NCBI RefSeq assembly: GCF_900167455.1
Contig: NZ_FUWJ01000004.1
Coordinates: 1-64,000 of the forward strand
Length of the DNA stretch: 64,000 nt
DNA from: Enhydrobacter aerosaccus
GTDB lineage: Bacteria > Pseudomonadota > Alphaproteobacteria > Reyranellales > Reyranellaceae
Direction of reading: 5' to 3'
Shown: piece after piece, positions 35,326 through 44,545 of the stretch
Layout of the letters: each line of letters opens with the position of its first letter
Position numbering within the stretch: position 1 is the stretch's first letter
Notes under the pieces: generated by a model
The model's input: only the letters and a program-made list of their open reading frames with translations
The model's database searches: none
What the model was told of the DNA's origin: nothing
Made by a program: the position numbers and the translations under genes

Positions 35326-35387
35326 AGAGTAGCAAGCGACAAGCGCTGCGGCCGACGCGCCGGTGATCGCGACGTCGGCGAACGACG

Positions 35388-36047
35388 CTAACGGGCAATC
35401 GCCTGGGCCGTCGTCTCGAACTGGGAAGCCACGCCCATGATGGTCGCGACCGGCACGGGATAGGCGGCATGATCCCGGATGTCGAACTTGCGGCCTCGCC
35501 AGCTGTACTGAACCTGAACAATCGTGTTCTCGACCAGGAACAGTCGGGCAACGGCGACCTCGCCAACGCCCTCGCCATAGCCCACGGCTGTTGGACCTTT
35601 TGGCGTGTTGCCGCAGGCGACGATGAAGATCACGCTGGTTGGTTCTTGCTTCAGGACCTCGAGGCCGAAGCCATTCTCCTCGCAGGCGCCAAGATAGCCA
35701 CTGACCGATTGCTCCACGGCGCCATCCAGACCGATGCTCTGCGCGTCGCGCCGATAGGTTCCCGTCACTTTCAGCATCTGCTTCCAGGTCTGGAGGGTTT
35801 CGGTCTTGGGGATCTCTTCGAGAAGGAAGGTGTTGCTGCCTTCCTCGCGATATCGCTCGCTGGCGGCCGTCACGTCATCCTTGGAGGAGATCCAGAGCGG
35901 CGGTGGATAAACCAGGGTGACGTCATAGACGTGCACGACCTGAGTTACCTTTGGAGAGGCCGTGTCGGCCGGCTGCTGAGCGTTCGCCGGAGCGCTCCAA
36001 ATACCTGCGGCGGCCAGAATCACCGCCAGCAGTCGTCCGATCGCCAT
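35388..36047 (-). CDS. Secreted protein of unknown function, 219 aa
   Basis: The protein has a clear signal peptide (MAIGRLLAVILAAAGIWSAPANAQQ begins it, cleaved near ANA-QQ) and a mature part of about 195 residues. I recognise no enzyme motif. The region WISSKDDVTAASERYREEGSNTFLLEEIPKTE and the CEENGFGLEVL segment recall small periplasmic proteins that resemble DUF-type lipocalin-like folds, but without firm support. Cysteines near residues 126 and 147 could form a disulfide. It follows msrQ by 23 bases on the same strand and may be cotranscribed with it. Confidence 0.6.
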   Translation of the reverse strand: MAIGRLLAVILAAAGIWSAPANAQQPADTASPKVTQVVHVYDVTLVYPPPLWISSKDDVTAASERYREEGSNTFLLEEIPKTETLQTWKQMLKVTGTYRRDAQSIGLDGAVEQSVSGYLGACEENGFGLEVLKQEPTSVIFIVACGNTPKGPTAVGYGEGVGEVAVARLFLVENTIVQVQYSWRGRKFDIRDHAAYPVPVATIMGVASQFETTAQAIAR

Positions 36048-36070
36048 CGTGTCTCTCCGTCAGCGCGCGC

Positions 36071-36907
36071 TCAGGTCGCGAGCACGGGCCGCTTGCGCCG
36101 CAGGCGCCACCCTTGTTGCAGGCGGCGCAGGCCGACCAAGGCTGCCGCGCCAAGGGCGGCAATCAGGACCTTGTGCACCGGTCGCGGAGCGAGGTCGAGA
36201 TCGATGTCGGCATCGAGGATGCGTGACGGCGCGATGTGGTTCACCAACCCATACCAGGCAACCTCGAAGGCGAGCGCCATCAGGGTCGCGCCGAGCGCGA
36301 TTAGAACCAGACCCGGCAGGCTGGCGCGTAGCCTCGATGGAAAAGTCCGCCACAGGATCAGCCAGGCGAAGAGACCGGCTGCGATCGTCGCTTCGCCGAC
36401 ATTGGCCTTGGACTGGATGAAGAAGTGCAGGATCGCCAGGACAGCGGCGGGAAACACCAGCCAATGCAGGCGCTTCCAGTTGCGCTTGAGGCGCCGCTGC
36501 CAGCCGTTGGTCGAGGTGATGGCGAGGGCGGTGAGGGCGAGCAGGGCGGCAAAGCCGATCGTAAGATAAAAGCGCTTGATGATCTCCAGAGCCACGACCA
36601 GGAGATTCCATTTCTGGTCGGCGACGTAGATCAGGAAATGCAGGCCGGCATAAAGCGCGGCCGCGACACCGACGCGGCGCCGGATCTGGGTCAGCGGCAT
36701 CCAGTCCAAGGCCGCGCGCGCCGGCGTCAACGCCAGCGAGCACAGCAGGAACACCACGGCCCAGTCACCGGTGACATGGGTCGCTTCGGTAACGGGACGG
36801 GCCCCCAGGTCGTCGCTATACCAGCGCCACGCAAGGTAAAGCGCCGGCAGGCACAGCAGGACCAGCGTGGCCTGGCGCAGCCAGAAGATCAGGCGTTGAG
36901 TGGACAC
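36071..36907 (-). CDS. msrQ: Heme-binding membrane subunit MsrQ (YedZ-like)
   Basis: The 278-residue protein has six to seven membrane helices in the ferric-reductase-like MsrQ arrangement: GDWAVVFLLCSLALTPAR, RRRVGVAAALYAGLHFLIY with a heme histidine, STNGWQRRLKRNWKRLHWLVF with the next, and ILHFFIQSK. MsrQ passes electrons from the respiratory chain to the periplasmic methionine sulfoxide reductase MsrP. msrP is usually adjacent but is not found here, so MsrQ is orphaned in this window. It has an extended C-terminal part beyond the usual length of about 200 residues. Confidence 0.85.
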   Translation of the reverse strand: MSTQRLIFWLRQATLVLLCLPALYLAWRWYSDDLGARPVTEATHVTGDWAVVFLLCSLALTPARAALDWMPLTQIRRRVGVAAALYAGLHFLIYVADQKWNLLVVALEIIKRFYLTIGFAALLALTALAITSTNGWQRRLKRNWKRLHWLVFPAAVLAILHFFIQSKANVGEATIAAGLFAWLILWRTFPSRLRASLPGLVLIALGATLMALAFEVAWYGLVNHIAPSRILDADIDLDLAPRPVHKVLIAALGAAALVGLRRLQQGWRLRRKRPVLAT

Positions 36908-36954
36908 GGCGTCAACTTAGCGAAGGAGGGCCTCACTCGCAGGTCAAACTTGCG

Positions 36955-37632
36955 TTAGCGCTGGTTGCCGTACAACAGGCGGTAGGTGCCGATGATCGGG
37001 GCGGCCTCGACGCCAAACGGCTTGAGCGCCGATGGCTTGAACAACAGTCGAGCCGCTGCGCCGGTTGCCGCCGGTTCGGCGCCCTCGAGAAGAACGACCC
37101 ACTCGACCTCATCGGCGCGGGGATGGTCCATGCTCTTCTCCTGCACCGGGGCGTTGGCGATCTCGAGATCGTTTTCGCCCACCGCCGCGCCCAGCATGCC
37201 CGGGCGCTGGATAGCCTTGGGCAGAGCGATGTCGCGCAGCCACTCGATCAGTGGCCGCCGGCGGGCGGGATCGGGCACGAAGCGGACTGCGGTAACCGCG
37301 CCGCCGACGCCATGCGTGAGGTCGATCTGGAGGCGCAACGTCAGGCGATGGAAATGCGTGAACTTGGCCATCACCGCCTGGCTCCAGGGAGTCTGGTTGG
37401 CCAGCAAGGCAAGATAGCCGGGGGTCGCCAGGTCGTTGACGCTGTCGCATTCGTACGTCGCGAGATATTTCGGCGAACCGCGCAGCGCCACATAGCGCCG
37501 GGCGCGGTGGAAGCCGGGCAGGTTGACGCGCTCGTCAATGTGTTCGCGATTGTACCATTCGTTGAAATCGCGCTCGTCGCGCGCTTTCACTTCGGTCAGC
37601 GTGATCAGCATTCCCGTGCCGAAGAGCGCCAT
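36955..37632 (-). CDS. DUF4286/EthD-like dimeric-barrel protein
   Basis: Using the ATG at 37632, which has GGGGGAG at good spacing, gives 225 residues; another ATG lies two codons upstream. The beginning FGTGMLITLTEVKARDERDFNEWYNREHI is typical of DUF4286/EthD-like ferredoxin-fold proteins, with the EWYNREHIDERVNLPGF signature. The second half repeats a weaker version of the fold. Related proteins act as small binding or degradation helpers near catabolic genes. It diverges from the enolase-superfamily gene with a 59-base gap. Confidence 0.75.
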   Translation of the reverse strand: MALFGTGMLITLTEVKARDERDFNEWYNREHIDERVNLPGFHRARRYVALRGSPKYLATYECDSVNDLATPGYLALLANQTPWSQAVMAKFTHFHRLTLRLQIDLTHGVGGAVTAVRFVPDPARRRPLIEWLRDIALPKAIQRPGMLGAAVGENDLEIANAPVQEKSMDHPRADEVEWVVLLEGAEPAATGAAARLLFKPSALKPFGVEAAPIIGTYRLLYGNQR

Positions 37633-37691
37633 GTTCATCTCCCCCGTCGCCAGTTCCAGTCTATGCTGTCCGGCGTAGCGGAGGAAACACC

Positions 37692-38876
37692 ATGAAAATC
37701 GCCAAGATCGAGGATCTGCACTGCGACGCCGGGTGGCGGGACTTCTCCTTCCTCAAGATCGTCACCGACGACGGATTGGTCGGGTGGTCCGAATACAACG
37801 AAGGCTATGGCAGCGCGGGCCTGACCGCTGTGATTCGGCGCATGGCCGCCAGCCTGATCGGGCAGGATCTCAGGCCCATCGAACGCATCATGACGGGGTT
37901 CCAGGCGACGACGCGGCAAGCGCCGGGAGGTTTGAACCAGCAGGCGATGGCGGCCATCGAGAATGCCCTGCTTGACGTCAAGGCCAAGGGCCTCGGCATC
38001 CCGGTCTACGAGCTGTTCGGTGGGCCGGTCCGCGATCGGCTTCCGCTCTATTGGTCGCACTGCGGCAGCTACCGGTTCCGCAATGCCGAAGTCATGAAGG
38101 TCGAGCCGGTACGCTCGCTCGACGATCTGGTCAAGCTCGGTAGGCACGTCAAGGAACGTGGCTTCAAGGCCCTCAAAACCAACATCTTCCGCTTCGACAC
38201 CAATCCGCCCAACATGCATCAGCCCGGCTTCGGCCGCGGCGTCGGCGCACCGGAACTCAATGCCGACGGTGCCGTGCTGGCGGCCATCACCGAGGGATTG
38301 GCGGCCTTTCGGCAGGGTGCTGGCGCCGATATGGGCATCCTTCTCGACACCAATTTCAACTTCAAGACCGAGGGCTACATCAAGGTCGCGCGCGCCTGCG
38401 AGCCGTTCAACCTGTTCTGGCTCGAGATCGATTCCTACGATCCCGAAGGCCTTCGGCTCATCCGCGACCGCGCCTCGATGCCGATTGCATCGTGCGAGTC
38501 TCTGTTCGGCCGCCGTCAGTTCCGCCCCTATTTCGAGCATCGTTCGATCGATGTTTCGATCATCGATGTGCCGTGGAACGGTCTGATGGAGTCGCTCAAG
38601 ATCGCGGCCATGGCCGATCCCTACGAGATCAACTGTGCTCCCCACAATTTCTACGGTCATATGTCGACGCTGATGAGTGCACACCTCTGCGCCGTCATGC
38701 CGAACTTCCGCATCATGGAAATCGATATCGACGACGTGCCCTGGAAAGACGATCTGGTGACTCATCCGCCGGTCATACAGAATGGCACGCTGATCGTGCC
38801 CACCCGGCCGGGATGGGGCGCCGACATCAACGAGGACGCCGTGCGGGCCCACCCGCCCAAGAATCCACATCCGTGA
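37692..38876 (+). CDS. Mandelate racemase/muconate lactonizing (enolase superfamily) enzyme
   Basis: The 394-residue enzyme has the capping domain (about 1-120) and TIM barrel of the enolase superfamily. A base lysine K162 is in FKALKTN. The Mg ligands are D219 (LLDTNFNF), E245 (FWLEID) and E269 (ASCESL), and a histidine H318 in CAPHNFYGHMS may serve as the second acid/base. This is the mandelate racemase or sugar-acid dehydratase pattern. The substrate is unknown. NIPSNAP and molybdenum hydroxylase genes follow on the same strand. Confidence 0.9.
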   Translation: MKIAKIEDLHCDAGWRDFSFLKIVTDDGLVGWSEYNEGYGSAGLTAVIRRMAASLIGQDLRPIERIMTGFQATTRQAPGGLNQQAMAAIENALLDVKAKGLGIPVYELFGGPVRDRLPLYWSHCGSYRFRNAEVMKVEPVRSLDDLVKLGRHVKERGFKALKTNIFRFDTNPPNMHQPGFGRGVGAPELNADGAVLAAITEGLAAFRQGAGADMGILLDTNFNFKTEGYIKVARACEPFNLFWLEIDSYDPEGLRLIRDRASMPIASCESLFGRRQFRPYFEHRSIDVSIIDVPWNGLMESLKIAAMADPYEINCAPHNFYGHMSTLMSAHLCAVMPNFRIMEIDIDDVPWKDDLVTHPPVIQNGTLIVPTRPGWGADINEDAVRAHPPKNPHP

Positions 38877-38886
38877 GAGGTACGCC

Positions 38887-39525
38887 ATGGTCTACGAGCT
38901 GCGCTGCTACACGCTCTTTCCCGGCAAGATGCCGGAATATCTCAAGGCCGCCGAAACCATCGGACGTCCCGCGCGGGGCAACAATTACGGCGTCAATCAT
39001 GGCTATTGGATCTCGGAGTTCGGCGCGCTGAATCAGATCTGGCATCTCTGGAAGTATGACAGCTACGAGGAGCGTACGCGGCTTCGCGCCGAGCTGCAGA
39101 AGAACAAGGACTGGACGGAGAAGTACGTCCCGATCGTAAAGACCTGCGTGCAGCGCCAGGACCTCCGGCTGATGAATGCCGTCGTCGACATTCGACCCTC
39201 CGATGGCACGACCGGCAATGTCTATGAGCTTCGCGTCTATCGCACCGTCCTGGGCGGCGCGCCGCAGTACGGCGAGAACTTCAAGGCCGTGCGCGAGGCG
39301 CGCGACAAGTACTCGCCGATCTGGGGCGCCTGGACCGGCGAGTTTCCGCAGCCCAACGAGTGGATCCATCTGTGGCGTTACAAGAACCTGCAGGAACGCT
39401 TCGAGGCGCGGGCCGCGGCGATGAAGGATCCGGCGTGGCAGGCCTATCTCGCCAAGGGCCCGGCGCTGCTGGCCGAGATGCATTCGACCTTGCTGATACC
39501 GACGAATTACTCGCCGTTGAAATGA
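38887..39525 (+). CDS. NIPSNAP family protein
   Basis: The 212-residue protein contains two NIPSNAP-type dimeric alpha/beta barrel repeats: MVYELRCYTLFPGKMPEYLK at the start and NVYELRVYRTVLGGAPQYGENFK at about residue 114. Each is followed by WI/SEFGALNQIWHLW- or WIHLWRYKNL-type strands. NIPSNAP proteins are often placed in catabolic operons, but their role is unsettled. It is 10 bases after the enolase-superfamily gene and surely cotranscribed with it. Confidence 0.9.
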   Translation: MVYELRCYTLFPGKMPEYLKAAETIGRPARGNNYGVNHGYWISEFGALNQIWHLWKYDSYEERTRLRAELQKNKDWTEKYVPIVKTCVQRQDLRLMNAVVDIRPSDGTTGNVYELRVYRTVLGGAPQYGENFKAVREARDKYSPIWGAWTGEFPQPNEWIHLWRYKNLQERFEARAAAMKDPAWQAYLAKGPALLAEMHSTLLIPTNYSPLK

Positions 39526-39544
39526 CAGCGCTGCTGCTTCCGGG

Positions 39545-39577
39545 GCCGAGGGCGAAGGGCCCTTCGCTCCGCTCGGC
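39545..39577 (+). terminator. Strong hairpin after the NIPSNAP gene
   Basis: GCGAAGGG-CCCTTCGC (39552-39567) is a perfect 16-base palindrome inside outer arms GCCGAG (39545-39550) and CTCGGC (39572-39577). No T-run follows, so this may be an attenuator, an mRNA stabiliser or a repeat unit rather than a full terminator. It separates the NIPSNAP gene from the next molybdenum hydroxylase gene. Confidence 0.45.
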
Positions 39578-39615
39578 ATGATACTGCACGTAGGTTCGAG
39601 TCAGAAAGGCTTGCC

Positions 39616-41958
39616 ATGGATTCGTTGAACGACACCGATCTCGCCTTGATGAAATTCGGCGTCGGCCAGCCGGTGCCGCGGACCGAGGATCCCACGCTGC
39701 TGCGCGGCGAGGGACGATATACCGACGACATCAACCTGCCGGGCCAGGCCTATGCCGTCATGGTCCGCAGCAAGATCGCGCACGGTCGGATCAAGGGCAT
39801 CGACACCAAGGCGGCCCTCGCCATGCCGGGCGTCCTGATGGTCTTGACCCATGCCGATCTCGAGGCGGCTGGCTTCGGTCCGCTCAAATGCCCGGTCAGT
39901 ATCCCGCAGCGCGACGGATCGCCGATGAAGACTCCGCCGCGGCCGTCGCTTGCCAAGGACAAGGTGCGATTCGTGGGCGAGGCGGTGGCTTGCGTCGTGG
40001 CAGAGACACAGGCGCAGGCCAAGGACGCGGCCGAAGCTGTCGAGCTCGATCTCGAGGAACTGCCGGCGGTCACGACGCCCACCCAGGCGCTCGAACCTGG
40101 CGCCCCGCCGCTGCATGACGAGGCCCCGGGCAATCTCGTGCTCGATTTTCACTATGGCGATGCCGAGGCGGTTAAGAAGGCGTTTGCCGAAGCGGCTCAT
40201 GTCACGCGGCTGGAGATCGTTTCCAATCGCGTAATCGTGAACGCGATGGAGCCCCGGTCGGCGATCGGATCGTGGGATGCCGCGAAGGAGCGCTACGTCC
40301 TCCATGTCGGCTGCCAGGGTGTGTTCGGTCTGCGCGGCGGTCTGGCCAAGGACGTCCTGAACGTTCCGGCCGACAGGCTGCATGTGCTCACCGGCAATGT
40401 CGGCGGATCGTTCGGCATGAAGGCGCCGCCCTATCCGGAGTACGGACCCCTGCTGTTGGCGGGCAAGTCGCTGGGCCGACCGGTCAAATGGACCGACGAG
40501 CGCTCGGAAAGCTTCTTGAGCGATCATCACGGCCGCGATCACCAGCGCGTGGCGGAGCTTGCGCTCGACAAGGACGGCAAGTTCCTGGCGGTACGTCTCA
40601 CCGGGTACGGTAATGCCGGCGCCTTCATCTATCCGCCGCTGCCGGCGACCACCAACGCCGTGAAGAATGTCATCGACGTCTACAAGACGCCGGCAATGGA
40701 AGTGAATTCCAAGGTCGTGTTCACCAACACGACGCCGATCGCCGCCTATCGCGGTGCCGGCCGTCCCGAAGGCAATTACTTCATGGAGCGGCTGATCGAT
40801 ACCGCCGCCCGCGAGATGGGCATCGACAGAATCGAGCTGCGTCGTCGCAACCATATTGCCGCCTATGCCATGCCCTATAAGGCGCCGTCAGGCATGAACT
40901 ACGACAGCGGCGACTTCGCGGCGATTCTCGACAAGGCTGTCGCGGTGTCGGAGTGGAACGGATTCGAACAGCGCAAGGCCGACAGCAGGAAACGCGGAAA
41001 GTTGCGCGGTCGCGGCATCGGCAGCTATCTGGAAGTCACGGCGCCGGCCGGCAAGGAATATGGCGGCATCCGCTTCGAGGCCGATGGCACCGTCACGATG
41101 CTGAGCGGCACGCTGGATTACGGCCAGGGTCATGCTTCGCCCTTCGCCCAGGTGCTGAGCGAGAAGCTTGGCATTCCGTTCGAGCGCTTTCGCCTGCTCC
41201 AGGGTGACAGCGATCAGCTCAAGGCCGGCGGCGGCACCGGCGGCTCGCGTTCGGCCATCGTCGGCAGCGAGGCCTTCCTCGAAGCGGGCGCCAAGGTGAT
41301 CGAGCAGGGCAAGGCAATCGCGGCCCATGTGCTCGAAGCTTCGGCGGCAGACATCGAATTCGCCCGCGGCCGCTTCACCATTGCCGGCACCGACCGCGGC
41401 ATCGGTCTGCTGGAACTGGCCGGGAAGATCCGCAGCGGCCTGAAGCTACCCAACGACGTACCGCAGACGCTCGATGTCAGTCACATCTCCGACACGCCGC
41501 CCTCCGCCTTCCCCAATGGCTGCCACGTGGCGGAGGTCGAGATCGATCCTGATACGGGGCAGGTCGATGTCGTGCGCTATTTCATGGTCAACGACTTCGG
41601 TACCGTCATCAATCCGATGCTGGTCGAGGGCCAGGCGCATGGCGGGGTGGTGCAGGGGATCGGCCAGGCGATCTTCGAGCGTACCGTCTATGACGACCAG
41701 GGCCAGCCGCTCACTGGCTCCTACATGGACTATGCCCTGCCGCGCGCGTCGGACGTGCCGTTCTTCACGGTCGAGAGCCATCCGGTGCCCTGCAAGACCA
41801 ACACGCTGGGCGTGAAAGGCTGTGGCGAGGCGGGTTGCGCCGGTGCGCTGCCGTCGGTGATGAACGCCATCGTCGACGCGCTGGCCGAGGTTGGGGTCAC
41901 GCATATCGACATGCCGGTGACGCCGGAAAAACTCTGGCGCGTGCTGAACGGCCGCTGA
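39616..41958 (+). CDS. Xanthine dehydrogenase-family molybdopterin-binding large subunit (form II CoxL-like, solitary)
   Basis: The 780-residue enzyme begins with KFGVGQPVPRTEDPTLLRG, binds molybdopterin through GGSFGMK and GQGHASPF motifs, and has the active-site loop AAYRGAGR that marks form II CoxL-type proteins. The catalytic glutamate is in GVKGCGEAG near the C-terminus. Like the first copy (20042-22342), it has no iron-sulfur or FAD subunit gene beside it. It follows the enolase/NIPSNAP pair on the same strand. A hydroxylation step in the same pathway is reasonable but unproved. Confidence 0.9.
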   Translation: MDSLNDTDLALMKFGVGQPVPRTEDPTLLRGEGRYTDDINLPGQAYAVMVRSKIAHGRIKGIDTKAALAMPGVLMVLTHADLEAAGFGPLKCPVSIPQRDGSPMKTPPRPSLAKDKVRFVGEAVACVVAETQAQAKDAAEAVELDLEELPAVTTPTQALEPGAPPLHDEAPGNLVLDFHYGDAEAVKKAFAEAAHVTRLEIVSNRVIVNAMEPRSAIGSWDAAKERYVLHVGCQGVFGLRGGLAKDVLNVPADRLHVLTGNVGGSFGMKAPPYPEYGPLLLAGKSLGRPVKWTDERSESFLSDHHGRDHQRVAELALDKDGKFLAVRLTGYGNAGAFIYPPLPATTNAVKNVIDVYKTPAMEVNSKVVFTNTTPIAAYRGAGRPEGNYFMERLIDTAAREMGIDRIELRRRNHIAAYAMPYKAPSGMNYDSGDFAAILDKAVAVSEWNGFEQRKADSRKRGKLRGRGIGSYLEVTAPAGKEYGGIRFEADGTVTMLSGTLDYGQGHASPFAQVLSEKLGIPFERFRLLQGDSDQLKAGGGTGGSRSAIVGSEAFLEAGAKVIEQGKAIAAHVLEASAADIEFARGRFTIAGTDRGIGLLELAGKIRSGLKLPNDVPQTLDVSHISDTPPSAFPNGCHVAEVEIDPDTGQVDVVRYFMVNDFGTVINPMLVEGQAHGGVVQGIGQAIFERTVYDDQGQPLTGSYMDYALPRASDVPFFTVESHPVPCKTNTLGVKGCGEAGCAGALPSVMNAIVDALAEVGVTHIDMPVTPEKLWRVLNGR

Positions 41959-41960
41959 TC

Positions 41961-42899
41961 CTATCGCGTATGCTGGGCGACGCAGCGCTCGATCGCGCTG
42001 CGATCGAGATGGCCGCGCTGTCCAATCAGCACGAGGCGGCTGGGGCTTTCGTTGGTCGCCGGCTCGACTGCGTGGCGGGCGCCGGCGATCTGCAGGGTGA
42101 CCGGACCTCGGTTCCGGTCTCGCACGAAGCCCTTCGCCCTCAGCAAGCCGAAGGAGGGCAATACGAGATCGCGAGCCAAGGCCTCGGCATCCACTGGATC
42201 GGGCAGTGCGAGTTCCATCGCCTCGTACAGGGCTGAGGCGTCAGGCGCGCCCAGAGCGGAAGGCGCCAATGGTCCCGCCTTCCTGTGCTCGATATCGAAT
42301 ACGAGTTCCGATGGAACAGTGGCGCGCACGGCTTCAATGATCGGCGCCGCGGGCATTTGTGCGGACAGCCAGCCGACGACCTGGGCACGCTGGTCGTCCG
42401 CTGCGAGGTCGCAGCGATTGACGAGCAGGAGATCAGCGGAAGCGACCTGTCGCGTAATCGTGTCGCCAAGATAGGGATCGGCAGCCCGCTCCAGGACTGT
42501 CTCGGCGTCGACCAGCACGATGATCGAGTCGATGCGATAGGCGGGCAGCAGGCTCACCGCGTTCGCCACCATGCCGGGCAGGGCGACGCCGCTGGTTTCC
42601 AGCAACACGGCGTCGAGATCGGGACGCCGGCTCGGCAAGGCCATCAACGTTTCCATCAGCTCCGAGCCGTAGCTGCAACAGATGCAGCCGCCGGAGATCT
42701 CCAGCGTGTCGCCGCCGGCCGAGACGATCAGGTCGCGATCGATCGGCAAGGCACCGAAATCGTTGACCAGTACCGCCAGCTTTCTGCCCCCGGCATGGCG
42801 CAGCAGGTGATTGACCAGGGTTGTCTTGCCGGTGCCGAGATAGCCGCCGATCACCGTGACCGGCAGCCGCCTCGCTCGCGTGGAGCCTACGTCGGTCAC
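41961..42899 (-). CDS. CobW/COG0523-family GTPase (metallochaperone)
   Basis: The gene starts at a GTG overlapping the amidohydrolase stop (GTGA) and encodes 312 residues. The GTP-binding P-loop GGYLGTGKTT is at 18-27, and the CICC metal motif of G3E/COG0523 proteins is at 72-75 in GGCICCSYG. The NRCDL guanine motif and a short CobW C-terminal domain are present. Such GTPases deliver zinc, cobalt or other metals to specific enzymes. Coupled translation with an amidohydrolase, itself a metal enzyme, suggests that it loads this partner. Confidence 0.9.
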   Translation of the reverse strand: MTDVGSTRARRLPVTVIGGYLGTGKTTLVNHLLRHAGGRKLAVLVNDFGALPIDRDLIVSAGGDTLEISGGCICCSYGSELMETLMALPSRRPDLDAVLLETSGVALPGMVANAVSLLPAYRIDSIIVLVDAETVLERAADPYLGDTITRQVASADLLLVNRCDLAADDQRAQVVGWLSAQMPAAPIIEAVRATVPSELVFDIEHRKAGPLAPSALGAPDASALYEAMELALPDPVDAEALARDLVLPSFGLLRAKGFVRDRNRGPVTLQIAGARHAVEPATNESPSRLVLIGQRGHLDRSAIERCVAQHTR

Positions 42900-44545
42900 G
42901 CCGCAACGGCTGGGAAGGGACGACCGTCCTGGACGGTGCCCCAGATCCGCACATCCTTCAGGTGCTCGGCGCCGATCTCGGTCGGATCGTCCTCGAGCAC
43001 CGCGAAGTCGGCGCGCTTGCCGCACTCGATAGAGCCGACCTCGCCATCCAATCGCAATGTATAAGCAGCGCCGAGCGTGATGGTGCGCAACGCATCAGCA
43101 ACCGAGATGCGCTCCTCCGTGCCCAGTACGCGGCCGGATGCCGTGAGGCGGTTGACGGCGCCCCAGGCCGTGAAGAGCGGACCGAGCGGCGTCACGGGCG
43201 CATCGGAGTGGATGGCCAGCGGCACGCCGGTCGCAAGCGCCGTTGCGCAGGCGTTCATGCGCGTGGCCCGCTCCGGTCCGACGGTCATCGCGTAATGCTG
43301 GTCGCCCCAATAGAAGTGATGATTGGGGAAAAGGTTGGCGCACATGCCGAGCTGCTTCATGCGCCGGAACTGGGCCGCATCGGCGAGCTGGCAATGCTGC
43401 AGCGTGAAGCGATGATCGCGCGCCGGTTGACCGAGCAGCGCGGCTTCCAGGCAGTCGAGTGCCATCTCGGTCGCCTGGTCACCGTTGGTGTGGCTGTGTA
43501 CCAGCACGCCGGCACGCAAGGCCGCGCCGTAAAGCTCGCGCATCGTTTCAGGCGCCGTGTACCACAAGCCATTGGGGGCGCCGTTGTAGTAGCCGGGCCA
43601 GCGCAGCCGGGCCGAGAAGCCCTGAATCGAACCGTCGACGAATGCCTTCACGGCACCGAGTCGCAAACGGTCGGTCGATTGCTTCCTGAGGGCAAGGGCG
43701 CGCTCTATGACCTCCGGCGCCGTCATACCCAGGAAACGGCGGAAGGAAACGATGCGCACCGGAAAGTCCGCTTCGCCGGTGACGCGGCGCATCATGGAAA
43801 CTGCTTCGTCCGGCAGCAGGTTCGCGAGGTCGGTCGCAGTGGTCACGCCCTGGCGTACGCAGAGGCGTGCGAAGCGGCGCAAGCCGGGCTCGTCACTGGC
43901 CATCGCCTCGCGATCGAAGCCGAAATGGTGTCCGACAAGGCTCATGGCGTCGGGGCCTTTGAGCTCGCCGGTCGGCAGCCCGTCGTCACCGAGCGGCACG
44001 CCGGGATGATTGATGCCGGGCCGCAGCAGTCCGGCAAGATCGAGCACGCGGCTGTTGACGTTGAAGATGTGGCCACTCGCGTGCAGCACGCCGATCGCGC
44101 GCGTTGTCGAGACCCGATCCAGGTCCTGCCGCGTCACTCGACGGTCGCCGTAGTAGATCGGATCCAGGCCCCAGCCGGACATCGGCTCATCTGGGGAGCT
44201 GAGCTGCCGCTCGTGATCCTGCAGGCGGCCGACGACTTCCTCGATCGACGTGGCGCCCGGCCAGACCTTGCCGTCCGGATCCATGCGATCGAAGCGCCCG
44301 ACATAGATGTAGCGCCAGAAAGTGCCTTCGCTGGCGTGGCTGTGACCTTCGACGAAGCCTGGCAGCAGGACCTTGTCCGCGAAGCGCTCATCGAGCGTGT
44401 ACGGTCCCCAGCCGGTGAGGTCGTCGAGCGAGCCCGCCCCCAGGATCCGGCCTTCGCGTACCGCCACGTGAGTCGTCTCGGGATTGCTCGGGTTCATGGT
44501 GAGGATACGACGGGCGCGATAGATCGTCGTTGTATTTGCAGTCAT
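42896..44545 (-). CDS. Amidohydrolase family protein (YtcJ-like, amidohydrolase_3)
   Basis: Starting at MTANTTTIYRARRIL gives 549 residues. The metal motif H-x-H occurs in LPGFVEGHSHASEG. Conserved later blocks are VLVHSHTNGDQATEMALDCLE, LQHCQLADAAQFRRMKQLG and IHSDAPVTPLGPLF, the last with the catalytic Asp. The YtcJ branch hydrolyses N-acyl or ring amide bonds; the exact substrate is unknown. It is coupled to the CobW gene. The upstream TTG reading to 44572 has no ribosome site and is less likely. Confidence 0.88.
   Translation of the reverse strand: MTANTTTIYRARRILTMNPSNPETTHVAVREGRILGAGSLDDLTGWGPYTLDERFADKVLLPGFVEGHSHASEGTFWRYIYVGRFDRMDPDGKVWPGATSIEEVVGRLQDHERQLSSPDEPMSGWGLDPIYYGDRRVTRQDLDRVSTTRAIGVLHASGHIFNVNSRVLDLAGLLRPGINHPGVPLGDDGLPTGELKGPDAMSLVGHHFGFDREAMASDEPGLRRFARLCVRQGVTTATDLANLLPDEAVSMMRRVTGEADFPVRIVSFRRFLGMTAPEVIERALALRKQSTDRLRLGAVKAFVDGSIQGFSARLRWPGYYNGAPNGLWYTAPETMRELYGAALRAGVLVHSHTNGDQATEMALDCLEAALLGQPARDHRFTLQHCQLADAAQFRRMKQLGMCANLFPNHHFYWGDQHYAMTVGPERATRMNACATALATGVPLAIHSDAPVTPLGPLFTAWGAVNRLTASGRVLGTEERISVADALRTITLGAAYTLRLDGEVGSIECGKRADFAVLEDDPTEIGAEHLKDVRIWGTVQDGRPFPAVAA

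Noticed and set aside
39574..39587. CGGCATGATACTGC as a sigma-54 promoter before the second Mo-hydroxylase
   Set aside because: GG and GC are 9 bases apart, one short of the strict 10, and the -12 element lacks the first T of TTGC.
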